Shown here piece by piece: positions 33,053 to 41,142 of a stretch of 64,000 nucleotides of DNA (position 1 is the first letter of the stretch; every line of letters starts with the position of its first letter). The notes beneath the pieces are model-generated. The model worked only from the letters and a program-made list of their open reading frames with translations. It was not told where the DNA came from and searched no databases. Origin of the DNA: Paraburkholderia aspalathi (GTDB taxonomy: Bacteria; Pseudomonadota; Gammaproteobacteria; Burkholderiales; Burkholderiaceae); contig NZ_FPBH01000021.1 in assembly GCF_900116445.1 (NCBI RefSeq), positions 1 through 64,000 on the forward strand, in the 5' to 3' direction. The position numbers were made by a program, and so were the translations under genes.

Positions 33053-33994
33053 ATGCAAAAACTCCGGATTGGACGTTCCGAATTAGAGGTCGCGCCGCTT
33101 ATGTTCGGTGGCAATGTATTTGGCTGGACAGCCGATGAATCGACCTCCTTTTCGATCCTGGATGCATTTGTCGATGCGGGGCTCAACTTTATCGATACCG
33201 CCGATGTCTATTCCGCGTGGGCGCCGGGAAACCAGGGTGGCGAATCGGAAACCATCATCGGCAAGTGGTTCAGGCGGAGCGGCAAGCGCGACAGGATCGT
33301 GCTCGCCACCAAGGTTTCGAAGCACCCGCAGCGCAAGGGTTTGTCGGCGGCGAACATTCAGGCGGCAGTCGAGGATTCGCTGCGCCGCTTGCAGACGGAT
33401 TACATCGATGTCTATTTTTCTCACGACGACGACACCGAAACGCCTTTGGCCGAAACCCTCGGCGCGTATCAGAAGCTGATCGAGGCGGGCAAGGTGCGGG
33501 TGATCGGCGCGTCGAACTACAGCGGCGCGCGCGTCGAGGAAGCACTCGCCGTGTCCCGCCAACATGGGCTGCCCGAGTACCAGTTGCTGCAGCCGGAGTA
33601 CAACCTGTACGACCGCGCGGAGTATGAGCGCGACATCGAGCCGGTGGCGCTCGCCAATCAGCTCAGCGTGGTGGTGTACTGGAGCCTTGCAAGCGGCTTT
33701 CTGTCCGGCAAGTACCGTTCGCAGGCCGATCTGGCCAACAAGGCGCGCGGCAGCCGGGTCGAGAAGTATCTGAACGAGCGTGGTTTGCGGATTCTGGACG
33801 CGCTCGACCGGGTCGCCGGGCGGCACGGCAGCACGCCAGCCACGGTCGCGCTGGCATGGCTGATCGCCCGCCCGAGTGTAACGGCCCCAATTGCCAGCGC
33901 GACCTCGGTTGACCAGCTCAAAAGTCTGGCCGCCGCCGTCCATCTGATGCTGACCGGCACCGATATCCGCGAGCTGGACGAGGCAAGCGCCTGA
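33053..33994 (+). CDS. aldo/keto reductase, 313 aa
   Basis: ATG 33053 gives MQKLRIGRSELEVAPLMFGGNVFGW, the usual start of this family; a TTG/GTG upstream is not needed. The tetrad residues appear in order: Asp in NFIDTADVYSAW (with Tyr), Lys in IVLATKVS, and a His position in DVYFSHDDD. The NADPH loop is near the C-terminus (ATPATVALAWLIARPSVTAPIASATS). The enzyme reduces carbonyls with NADPH. Family resemblance is to AKR11/12-like YajO/YeaE-type proteins. It lies alone between fliC (divergent) and rpsU. Confidence 0.9.
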   Translation: MQKLRIGRSELEVAPLMFGGNVFGWTADESTSFSILDAFVDAGLNFIDTADVYSAWAPGNQGGESETIIGKWFRRSGKRDRIVLATKVSKHPQRKGLSAANIQAAVEDSLRRLQTDYIDVYFSHDDDTETPLAETLGAYQKLIEAGKVRVIGASNYSGARVEEALAVSRQHGLPEYQLLQPEYNLYDRAEYERDIEPVALANQLSVVVYWSLASGFLSGKYRSQADLANKARGSRVEKYLNERGLRILDALDRVAGRHGSTPATVALAWLIARPSVTAPIASATSVDQLKSLAAAVHLMLTGTDIRELDEASA

Positions 33995-34352
33995 CCCGCG
34001 CAGAGACCTGGCGCGATCGCTAAACCCCTGGTAGGATGGAGAGTTTCCTGATATCATCGGGAGTGAATTGAGATCTTTGCCTGTTTCGTCAATGTTTTTC
34101 ATTGATGAAAGGTTGGCGAAACGGCAGCAGACGCGGCATATGTGTTACGTCTGTCCGCGTTCCGCGGTGAACTCCCCACCTCTCTTTTCCGGCCTCCGTG
34201 GCCGTTATGCCTCTCGTTTCATTCGTGGTTTGGCCGGGATTTATCCCGCGTTTGCCTGTTACTGGCCATGAATCGGAACGACCGGAGGGCCGGCGCGTGA
34301 GCGGTATCCGCCACGCAATTTACCCCTATCAAGTGATTGAGTTAGGAATTAC
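33995..34352 (+). other. 358-base rpsU leader region
   Basis: No protein gene is supported; a 67-codon frame here (34068-34271) has no ribosome site or family signal. The stretch contains a nested hairpin: GTTTCG at 34083-34088 pairs with CGAAAC at 34117-34122, with TCAATG/CATTGA (34089-34094 and 34100-34105) inside. The rpsU promoter must lie in the region. The long leader may be regulatory. Confidence 0.4.
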
Positions 34353-34565
34353 ATGACGACGATTCTTCTGAAAGAAAACGAGCCGTTCGAAGTGGCGATT
34401 CGCCGCTTTCGTCGCGCAATCGAAAAGAATGGCCTGATCGCTGAACTGCGTGAGCGTCAATCGTACGAAAAGCCGACTACGGCACGTAAGCGCAAGAAGG
34501 CTGCTGCTGTGAAGCGCCTGCACAAGCGCCTGCGCAGCCAGATGCTGCCGAAAAAGCTGCACTAA
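34353..34565 (+). CDS. rpsU: 30S ribosomal protein S21
   Basis: 70 aa, exactly the family length, with LKENEPFEVAIRRFRRAIEKNGL and a very basic C-terminus (RKRKKAAAVKRLHKR). S21 helps the 30S subunit engage mRNA at initiation, next to the anti-Shine-Dalgarno end of 16S rRNA. GAGTTAGGAATTAC precedes the ATG. It is monocistronic with a strong terminator at 34604-34651. Confidence 0.98.
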   Translation: MTTILLKENEPFEVAIRRFRRAIEKNGLIAELRERQSYEKPTTARKRKKAAAVKRLHKRLRSQMLPKKLH

Positions 34566-34603
34566 GCACGCTTTTTCGCGCTGCATTTCGCGCACTGTAC
34601 GCC

Positions 34604-34651
34604 GAACGGCGGTGTGAGCTTCGAAAGAAGCCACATCGCCGTTTTGCTTTT
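34604..34651 (+). terminator. rpsU terminator
   Basis: A long stem AACGGCG...CGCCGTT (34605-34643) with an inner AGCTTC/GAAGC helix and a GAAA tetraloop, followed by TTTTGCTTTT. It starts 40 bases after the rpsU stop. Confidence 0.88.
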
Positions 34652-34695
34652 GGGAGTCGATTTACGTTGGGTTTTTGCCGCCGCACCGAGGCTCG

Positions 34696-35121
34696 TTACG
34701 CGGCGCTCTTCAGGCGCTCGGCGGACAGGCCGAATTGCCGGGCAATCGAGCTCAGACGCTCATGCCATTCCCACGTGCCGAACACGTCGTGCACGTTCTG
34801 CAGGCAACTCAGCAGAGCGATTGTGGCGGGGTCGTAGACATTGAGGCGAGCGCGCAGGAGCGCCTTTTTGAGCGCAGAGATGCCGGCATCCATATACGCA
34901 GGCACCTCGGTGGCCGCGCGGCCGATGTAGCGCACTGGAACGCCTTCCATCGCAGTCATGTAGTCGCGCGGCTTGATGAAGCTGCCGACCGGGCAACCGC
35001 CGCAGTAGCCGCGGTATGCGCCGCCGCCACGCGGTAGCAAGGCGGCGCGTTTCTGGCCGAGCAGATGGTCCACGGCCTGGTCGAAAATCTCCTGATGGGT
35101 CAGGAAATTAAGGGTTTTCAT
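34696..35121 (-). CDS. hypothetical protein, 141 aa, with a Cys motif
   Basis: The start at ATG 35121 (MKTLNFLTHQEIFDQAVDHLLGQKRAALLP) is the only one giving a coherent protein; it continues to TAA/TAG just before rpsU's terminator region. It has YRGYCGGCPVGSFI with a C-x-x-C pair and a helical remainder (ALKKALLRARLNVYDPATIALLSCLQNVHDVFGTWEWHERL). It is conserved-looking and soluble. I do not recognise the family. The two Cys could bind metal or form a disulphide. Confidence 0.65.
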   Translation of the reverse strand: MKTLNFLTHQEIFDQAVDHLLGQKRAALLPRGGGAYRGYCGGCPVGSFIKPRDYMTAMEGVPVRYIGRAATEVPAYMDAGISALKKALLRARLNVYDPATIALLSCLQNVHDVFGTWEWHERLSSIARQFGLSAERLKSAA

Positions 35122-35448
35122 GGTTGGTCTCCCATGCGTTACGCAGCGGTTATTCGTTGTTCGAGCGCATGAACGGCAGTATCGGATACGCGCCAATTAA
35201 TGAAGCCCGGACTAGCAATGCGAAAAGCCTTCAATTCCCGGGTTTGGCTCGTTTGCCCTTTCTGCCGCTTATGCCGGTCTGGCGACACCGTCCGCCACCG
35301 TGGCGGCCAGCGCTCACCATCTCTATAACGACTGCCCGCGTGAAAAGCGTAGACAGGGCTTTACCGGATGGCCGGCGTTCGCCTGGAACGTGAGCGGCGC
35401 CTCAGACGCTTTACGCCAGGCGCTACCAACCGCTGCCGCTGCGCTGCT
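35122..35448. other. 327-base intergenic region upstream of the 141-aa hypothetical gene
   Basis: Overlapping plus- and minus-strand frames cross it but none has a ribosome site or recognisable content. Promoter elements for the minus-strand hypothetical gene are expected here; none is convincing by eye. Confidence 0.35.
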
Positions 35449-36045
35449 TCAGCCGGCCTTGCGATTGCGTCCCTTCTTGCCAAGCGCCGCGCATCGCGCG
35501 CGGCACATACAGCTTGCCTCGTGATCATTCACCATGCCGACCGCCTGCATGAACGCATAGCAGATCGTCGAGCCGACGAACTTGCAGCCGTAGCGCTTCA
35601 GCCCCTTGCTGAGCGCGTCCGAAATTTCGGTCGATGCGGGCGCCTGTTTATACGATGCCCAATCGTTCTGGATCGGCGTCTGATCGACGAACGACCATAC
35701 GAAGTTGGCGAGCGAGCCGTGCTCGGCCTGAATCTGCTGCACTGCGCGCGCGTTGGTAATGGCCGATTCGATCTTGCCGCGATGGCGCACGATACTTTCG
35801 TCCAGCACCAGCGCATCGACCTGTTTGGGCGTAAAGCGCGCAACCTTGTCGATGTCGAAGTCGGCGAAGGCGCGGCGATAGCCGGTTCGCTTATTAAGAA
35901 TCGTCGACCATGACAATCCCGCCTGGGCGCCTTCCAGTACGAGTAGTTCGAACAAATGCTGATCGTCGCGCGAGGGCACGCCCCACTCGGTGTCGTGGTA
36001 GTGTGCGAGCGCTTCGCTCGATACCCAGTTGCATCGCTGTGTCAC
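35449..36045 (-). CDS. tag: DNA-3-methyladenine glycosylase I
   Basis: 198 aa with the full Tag pattern: RCNWV...YHDTEWGVPSRDDQHLFELLVLEGAQAGLSW (zinc Cys and His plus catalytic pocket), a ...GFKFVG-like GCKFVGSTICYAFMQAVGMVNDH segment, and the C-terminal zinc ligands in NDHEASCMCR. The enzyme excises 3-methyladenine from alkylated DNA (base excision repair) and is constitutive in most bacteria. The C-terminal extension is basic (GKKGRNRKAG). Confidence 0.95.
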   Translation of the reverse strand: MTQRCNWVSSEALAHYHDTEWGVPSRDDQHLFELLVLEGAQAGLSWSTILNKRTGYRRAFADFDIDKVARFTPKQVDALVLDESIVRHRGKIESAITNARAVQQIQAEHGSLANFVWSFVDQTPIQNDWASYKQAPASTEISDALSKGLKRYGCKFVGSTICYAFMQAVGMVNDHEASCMCRARCAALGKKGRNRKAG

Positions 36046-36185
36046 TTTTGCGCTCCCGCGTTGTCATGTCGTCCGTCAGCATAGCGGAAGCCGGGCGCGC
36101 CGCAAGCTGGCCATTCGGCCGATTGCGGGATTGAAACTGACCTGCCACGCTATGCGTTATTCACCACCTGAACTCACTCGATTCG

Positions 36186-37067
36186 ATGAATAAAGACCTC
36201 TTTCTGATCGGCATTGACGGCGGCGGCACGGGTACGCGAGTCGTACTCGGCGACGCGCAGGGCCGCGAACTGGCGCAGGCGGCGAGCGGCCCCTCGGGGC
36301 TGGGCCTCGGTGTGGAACGCGCGTGGCAGGCCATTGAGGCCGGCTGCGCCGCCGCATTCGCACGGGCCGACATGTCATTGGACTGGGCGCGCTGCGTACT
36401 CGGTTGCGGGTTGGCAGGGGTCAATAACCGCGACTGGCTGGCTGCGTTTCGCGCGCAGGCGCCGACGGTAGCCGGGCTTGCGGTGGAAAGCGATGTGTAC
36501 ACCACCTTGCTTGGTGCGCACGGCGGCGCGCAGGGCGTGGTCGTCGCGCTTGGCACCGGCAGTCAGGCGGCTGTGCTTGACGGCAACGGCGAGTGCCGAA
36601 CTGCCGGCGGCTTCGGTTACCCATCGGGTGACGAGGCGAGCGGCGCGTGGCTTGGGCTGCGAGCCATCGTGTACGCCCAGCAGGCGGCCGACGGCCGTGT
36701 ACCCAACGACGATCTGGCGCAGGCGCTGCTCGCCCACACCGGCGCACATGACAGCGACAGCCTCGTGGTCTGGCTGTGCGAAGCCAATCAAACCGCTTAC
36801 GCAAGGCTCGCGCCGATCGTCTTTGCACATCGCACGCATCCGTTTGCCGCGCGTTTGCTCGGCGAAGCCGGCCTGGAAGTGGGCAAGATGATTGCCGCGC
36901 TCGACCCTTCGGAGACCCTGCCGGTCGCGCTGTGCGGCGGTCTCGGCGCACCCTTGCGCGAGTACGTGCCGCAGAGCTATCAAGCCCGTTTGCGCGAGCC
37001 GTTGGCGGACTCGGCACACGGCGGTTTGCAGTTGGCGCGGCGCGAAGCGGCTCGCATCGGCGGTTGA
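36186..37067 (+). CDS. BadF/BadG-type N-acetylglucosamine/glucosamine kinase-like ATPase, 293 aa
   Basis: It belongs to the ASKHA fold. PHOSPHATE 1 is LIGIDGGGTGTRVVLGD, the conserved DGGGT loop. PHOSPHATE 2 appears as VVALGTGSQAAVLD, and the C-terminal ADENOSINE motif is VALCGGLGAPL. The GGFGYPSGDEASGAWLG segment matches bacterial GlcN/GlcNAc kinases. It probably phosphorylates an amino sugar from wall recycling or chitin breakdown. A HAD phosphatase gene follows after 87 bases on the same strand, likely in one transcript. Confidence 0.85.
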   Translation: MNKDLFLIGIDGGGTGTRVVLGDAQGRELAQAASGPSGLGLGVERAWQAIEAGCAAAFARADMSLDWARCVLGCGLAGVNNRDWLAAFRAQAPTVAGLAVESDVYTTLLGAHGGAQGVVVALGTGSQAAVLDGNGECRTAGGFGYPSGDEASGAWLGLRAIVYAQQAADGRVPNDDLAQALLAHTGAHDSDSLVVWLCEANQTAYARLAPIVFAHRTHPFAARLLGEAGLEVGKMIAALDPSETLPVALCGGLGAPLREYVPQSYQARLREPLADSAHGGLQLARREAARIGG

Positions 37068-37154
37068 GAATCGTCGGGCGCGCCGGGTGCGATCTCTCGG
37101 ATGCGGCGCACAACGGTAAAATGCGATCTTTGACGCTGCCCGGCTGCCCACACT

Positions 37155-37976
37155 ATGTACAAAGTCATTGCCACGGATCTCGACGGTACGCTGCTCAACG
37201 CCGATCACCAGGTGGACCCGTTTACGATCGCCACCGTGCGTAAGCTGGAAAGCGACGGGCTGCATTTCGTGATCGCCACGGGGCGCCACTATAGCGACGT
37301 TGCGGGCATTCGCGACCTGCTGGGCATCGAGCCGTACCTGATCACGTCGAACGGTGCGCGCATTCACGCGCCGGACAACACCGTGATCCACGCCGACGAC
37401 CTGCCGCCGGCCATCGTGCAGCGGTTGGTGCTGCCGGAAATCGTCGGCGAGCACGGACGTGTGATCGTCAACCTGTTCGCCGACCAGGCGTGGTTGATCG
37501 ACCGCGATGCGCCGGACCTGCTGAAATTCCATCAGGATTCCGGCTTCACCTACGAGGTCACCGACCTGCTGAAACACGACGGCGTCGACATTGCCAAGGT
37601 CCTCTACATCGGTGACCCTGCTGACCTCGCGCAAATCTCGGCCAACCTGGCGCGCGAATTTGGCGACGCGCTGTACGTTACCTATTCGCTGCCGGATTGC
37701 CTTGAGGTGATGACGTCGAACGTATCGAAGGGCCGTGCTTTGCAGATCGTGCTCGAGTGCCTCGGCGTCGGTGCCTCGCACTGCGTGGCGTTCGGCGACA
37801 ACATGAACGATATCGACCTGCTGGAGACAGCCGGCCATCCGTTCATGATGAACAACGCCAATCCCGATCTCATCACGCGTCTGCCAAACGTGCCGCGCAT
37901 CGGCAACAACTTCGAAGCGGGCGTGGCGCACCATCTGCGCAAACTGTTCTCGCTCGACGACGAACTGATGTCCTGA
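37155..37976 (+). CDS. Cof-type HAD phosphatase (HAD-IIB), 273 aa
   Basis: Motif I is VIATDLDGTLLNADHQV, motif II VIATGRHYSDV, a Lys-containing motif III MTSNVSKGRALQ, and motif IV VAFGDNMNDIDLLETAG. The C2B cap lies between motifs II and III (EPYLITSNGARIH...). It hydrolyses sugar phosphates or nucleotide cofactor phosphates. YbiV, YidA and similar enzymes are promiscuous. It follows the kinase-like gene and is closed by a strong terminator. Confidence 0.92.
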   Translation: MYKVIATDLDGTLLNADHQVDPFTIATVRKLESDGLHFVIATGRHYSDVAGIRDLLGIEPYLITSNGARIHAPDNTVIHADDLPPAIVQRLVLPEIVGEHGRVIVNLFADQAWLIDRDAPDLLKFHQDSGFTYEVTDLLKHDGVDIAKVLYIGDPADLAQISANLAREFGDALYVTYSLPDCLEVMTSNVSKGRALQIVLECLGVGASHCVAFGDNMNDIDLLETAGHPFMMNNANPDLITRLPNVPRIGNNFEAGVAHHLRKLFSLDDELMS

Positions 37977-37982
37977 AAACGG

Positions 37983-38018
37983 ACCGGCCCGCATCCTCTT
38001 TCGTGGATGCGGGCCGGT
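37983..38018 (+). terminator. terminator after the Cof-type phosphatase
   Basis: A 14-bp stem with arms ACCGGCCCGCATCC (37983-37996) and complement (38005-38018), 8-base loop, then TTGTTC. It lies seven bases after the stop. Confidence 0.8.
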
Positions 38019-38061
38019 TGTTCGCCTCCCCAGGCGAAGGCCTTACGAGCCAGCGCTACGA

Positions 38062-38364
38062 TTAGCCGTGCCACCCGCCACGGCGATCGCCGTGGTCATC
38101 GTGACCCCAGTGGCGGTCGTTGTGATTCCAGCCGCGGTTATCCCGGTGGTCGTCGCGATAGTAGCCGCCGCGGTCGTAGCGGTGGTCCCAGCCGCCGTTG
38201 CCGTAGTACACCGGCTGCGGCGCTGCGTAGACGGGTGCAGGCTGGGCATAAACCGGTGCGCCGAGCGACAGGCCGATATTCAGATCCGTATGGGCTTGCG
38301 CGACACCGCATGCGCCCGCCGCGAGTCCAGCAGCAACCAGCAAGTGAGTGACGATGCGTTTCAT
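38062..38364 (-). CDS. small exported His/Asp/Tyr/Gly-rich protein, 100 aa
   Basis: The start at ATG 38364 has AGGAG upstream. Signal peptide: THLLVAAGLAAGACGVAQA. The mature region is repetitive: YAQPAPVYAAPQPVYYGN, then HRYDRGGYYRDDHRDNRGW and HNDRHWGHDDHGDRRGGWHG. The density of His and Asp suggests metal binding or a structured envelope coat. The family is one of the low-complexity PXPV/YXWGH-like proteins common in Burkholderia. Function is unknown. Confidence 0.7.
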   Translation of the reverse strand: MKRIVTHLLVAAGLAAGACGVAQAHTDLNIGLSLGAPVYAQPAPVYAAPQPVYYGNGGWDHRYDRGGYYRDDHRDNRGWNHNDRHWGHDDHGDRRGGWHG

Positions 38365-38649
38365 GTTGTTCTCCTGTGAGGCGACGTATGTTTGTCGCAC
38401 AGGACCAATCTACGCATTCCGGTCGCTGATTAGTGAGACGAGATGTTACGGACTGCAAGCATCATCGCAGGGTTTGAAAGGCAATAGAAGGAACATTCGA
38501 ACGCAACACGCGGTATGCGTTTTCCGGCCGAAGCCCCGTCAAATAAGGCCCCCCGGCTTCCTGGGACGAGCCGGCATCCAGTTCCCATAGTCTATTGCAG
38601 CATTCGGACGGCTGCGCCCGTAATCGCGGCTTACATCTGTATTACTCAA

Positions 38650-39345
38650 TTAATCAGCCGAGCCAGAGGAAGCACCCGCCGCAGCCGCGGAAGGCGCTCC
38701 CGGCAGCGCCGCGCATGGGCAATCCGCAGCGCGGCCGTTCAGTCCTTGCCGGTCAAGCTTGAACGTGGCGTGGGCCGTGCCGTTTTGCCAGTTGAGGCGA
38801 ACGATATAAATACTGTCGAAGTCGTCGCTTTGCCAGTTGGGGACATCGGCGGCATTGCCGCCATGCGTGCTCATCATCTGGCGCAGCAACTTCACGATCA
38901 ACTTGTGCTCCCATGCAACGACAATCAGCTTGTTGCGATTGGCCGGATTGACGAGCGCTGTGCCGAGTTGATCGATCTGGGCGAAGCCGTATGGCGTTTG
39001 CACCGGCATCTGGAACTGGATGGCGGTTGGCTCGATGGTCGCAAGCGGCCGGACATAGTAATAGGGATGACCGCTGTCGTCCTTTTGCTGGCCGGGATCG
39101 GGTGCGTAGATCGCATCCGGTTTGCCGAACTTGGCGGCGATCACGGCCGGCAGGGCCAGCGCGCGGTTGAGCCCCTGGCAATTGAGCTGGCCGTAACCCT
39201 TGGCGGGTTTCTCGCCGTGGCGCACGAATACGAGCGTTTCGGTATTGCTGTCCGCCGCATGGGCCGCGGGTAACGCCAGTACGCCTGCACACAAACCGCC
39301 GATGGAGAGTGCGACGCCATGCAGGAATCCGCGGAAACGGGTCAT
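38650..39345 (-). CDS. periplasmic histidine-phosphatase superfamily protein, 231 aa
   Basis: Signal peptide (residues 1-31, ...GVLALPAAHAAD). The catalytic RHG motif is at the first strand (LVFVRHGEKPAKGYGQLNCQGLNRALALP), and a second His is in VVAWEHKLIV. The C-terminus is Ala/Gly/Ser-rich, low complexity. It probably hydrolyses phosphate esters in the periplasm. Substrate unknown. The frame from 39378 adds residues without a ribosome site, so 39345 is preferred. Confidence 0.8.
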   Translation of the reverse strand: MTRFRGFLHGVALSIGGLCAGVLALPAAHAADSNTETLVFVRHGEKPAKGYGQLNCQGLNRALALPAVIAAKFGKPDAIYAPDPGQQKDDSGHPYYYVRPLATIEPTAIQFQMPVQTPYGFAQIDQLGTALVNPANRNKLIVVAWEHKLIVKLLRQMMSTHGGNAADVPNWQSDDFDSIYIVRLNWQNGTAHATFKLDRQGLNGRAADCPCAALPGAPSAAAAGASSGSAD

Positions 39346-39429
39346 CGGTAGCACCTGTGCGAGCTTGGGAAGTCGCACGATTCTAGCAGCGGGTTATCGG
39401 CAGGCCATGGGCTGCCAGCATTGTGCGCA

Positions 39430-39458
39430 AAAACGAAACGGGCGCCGTAGCGCCCGCT
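39430..39458 (-). terminator. aqpZ terminator
   Basis: The 7-bp stem CGGGCGC/GCGCCCG (39439-39445, 39450-39456) with a four-base loop, followed on the minus strand by TTTCGTTTTT. It lies 50 bases past the aqpZ stop. Confidence 0.85.
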
Positions 39459-39507
39459 TTGATTGCCCAGGGTATGCGCACCCTGGCACACCCAGCGCAC
39501 TCGCCGA

Positions 39508-40248
39508 TCAGTCGAGCGCCAGTTCCTGCGAATTGCCGCGGCGGCTTTCGGCGACGAGCGGGTACAGCACACCTGCGATCACCGCGCCGATGATCGGTGC
39601 GACCCAGAACATCCACAGCTGATCCACCGCTGCGCCGCCGACGAACAGCGCCGGACCGGTGGAGCGCGCCGGGTTGACCGACGTGTTGGTAACCGGAATA
39701 GAGATCAGGTGAATCAGCGTCAGGCACAGGCCGATGGCGATCGGCGCGAAACCGGCCGGCGCGCGTTTGTCGGTCGCGCCTAGGATGACGAACAGGAAGA
39801 AGCCGGTCATCACCACTTCGCAAATGAATGCCGCTACGAGCGAGTAATGGCCCGGCGAGCGCTCACCGTAGCCGTTGCTGGCGAACCCGCTGGCAACGAG
39901 GTCGAAGCCCGGCTTGCCCGAGGCGATCAACGACAGCACCAGCGCACCCAGTACCGCGCCGATCACTTGCGCGACGATGTACGGCACCAGGTCGCGGGCC
40001 GGGAAGCGGCCGGCGACGGTCAGGCCGACGCTCACCGCCGGATTCAGGTGGCAGCCGGAGATGTGGCCGATCGCATACGCCATTGTCAGGACAGTGAGGC
40101 CGAAGGCGAGCGAGACGCCCACGAAACCGATGCCCAGGCCGTGGACCGGGCCGGCGAAGTTGGCGGCGAGGACGGCGCTGCCGCAGCCCCCGAGCACGAG
40201 CCAGAAGGTGCCGAACAGCTCGGCAGCAAGGCGCTTTGACAACTGCAT
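39508..40248 (-). CDS. aqpZ: aquaporin Z
   Basis: 246 aa with six membrane segments and the two NPA loops: GCHLNPAVSVGL and TSVNPARSTGPALF. ATG 40248 (MQLSKRLAAELFGTFWLVLGGCGSAVLAANF) is the family start; the longer frame is spurious. AqpZ conducts water selectively. The Arg following the second NPA and the His of the GHISGCHLNPA segment are consistent with the narrow aquaporin filter, not a glycerol channel. Confidence 0.95.
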   Translation of the reverse strand: MQLSKRLAAELFGTFWLVLGGCGSAVLAANFAGPVHGLGIGFVGVSLAFGLTVLTMAYAIGHISGCHLNPAVSVGLTVAGRFPARDLVPYIVAQVIGAVLGALVLSLIASGKPGFDLVASGFASNGYGERSPGHYSLVAAFICEVVMTGFFLFVILGATDKRAPAGFAPIAIGLCLTLIHLISIPVTNTSVNPARSTGPALFVGGAAVDQLWMFWVAPIIGAVIAGVLYPLVAESRRGNSQELALD

Positions 40249-40537
40249 GATTGGTAATCCTAAAATGTTTGACGCTTGGAGTGGCATGAACGCTAAGCGC
40301 TAGTGCATGCCATTGAGCGCGCAATTCTAGGGAAAGACAGCCGGATTAGGTGTCAAGAATTGTCAAAGTGGAGTCGCCTTTACCTATTATTACCCGATAA
40401 AGATCTCGTTTTACAATTCATCGACGCTTAATAATTATCAGATGATTTCTTCCTAAATCGGTATTATTGTCCATTGCGAATTTTTATAATTGCAGCTAGT
40501 CTGCGAGCGAATGAGTTCTAAAAAGGGGAGAACCGAT
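40249..40537 (+). promoter_or_regulatory. AT-rich promoter region of the H-NS-like gene
   Basis: A markedly AT-rich stretch (about 40350-40500) contains a perfect TATAAT (40485-40490) with a weak TATTAT -35 candidate at 40462-40467 (17-base spacer). The divergent aqpZ promoter also lies here. The A/T tracts are the sort of sequence H-NS proteins bind, so autoregulation is plausible. Confidence 0.4.
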
Positions 40538-40840
40538 ATGTCTCAATATGCAGACCTCAAGGCACAGATTGCCAAATTGCAGGCACAGGCAGACGAAGCC
40601 CGTCGTACTGAAGTCGACAATGTTGTCGCCGACATCCGCCAAAAGATCGCTGAATACGGTCTGACCGCGCAAGACCTCGGCTTTGCGGTGGCCGCCAAGC
40701 GTGGACGCCCGCCGAAGAAGGCGCCGCTGCCGGCCAAGTACCAGGATCCGAAATCGGGCAATACCTGGAGCGGACGCGGCAAACCGCCAAAGTGGATTGT
40801 CGGCAAGAATCGCGAGCGCTTTCTGATTGGCGCGGCCTGA
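40538..40840 (+). CDS. H-NS-family nucleoid protein, 100 aa
   Basis: ATG 40538 follows AAAAGGGGAGAAC. The N-terminal coiled-coil dimerisation helix is MSQYADLKAQIAKLQAQADEARRTE. A linker follows with an AT-hook-like RGRPPKKAPLP, and then the C-terminal DNA-binding motif YQDPKSGNTWSGRGKPPKWI (the conserved W-x-GRG-x-P-x-W). The length matches betaproteobacterial H-NS/Bv3F proteins. These proteins silence AT-rich horizontally acquired DNA, such as the island at the start of this window. Confidence 0.9.
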   Translation: MSQYADLKAQIAKLQAQADEARRTEVDNVVADIRQKIAEYGLTAQDLGFAVAAKRGRPPKKAPLPAKYQDPKSGNTWSGRGKPPKWIVGKNRERFLIGAA

Positions 40841-41142
40841 ATGCCCTGTAGTCCGGGCGAAAGCCAACTGAAGGTTGAACGGCGCCGGGTTGTTTATTCG
40901 CGTCGCGCTAATCCAGGATGGAAGCGCATCCATGGCTGAATTAAAAAAGCCGCCCTTGAGAGGCGGCTTTTCCGTAGTAGAAGCGGGTTAACTCTAGCTA
41001 AGCGCTCGCGCAAACGATTCACCAGGCAAATTTACTCGTGATTGGCGTGCGAATCGGAAAACGGCGAGAAAACGGCGTAAGCGGCAGAAGCACAACTTAA
41101 GCGGCTGGGCGGATAAAAACCTCAGCCACTTAAGTCCATCGC
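40841..41142. other. intergenic region between the H-NS-like gene and the GT4 gene
   Basis: It contains the H-NS terminator and, near 41096-41133, a long imperfect inverted repeat (CTTAAG...GGCTG arms around a T-run). On the minus strand this is probably the 3' end of the GT4 transcript. No gene is seen. Confidence 0.4.
40943..40973 (+). terminator. H-NS gene terminator
   Basis: AAAAGCCGCC and GGCGGCTTTT form a perfect stem around CTTGAGA-like loop bases (40943-40973). It is preceded by an A-run and followed by T-rich sequence, so it can act in both directions. Confidence 0.85.
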
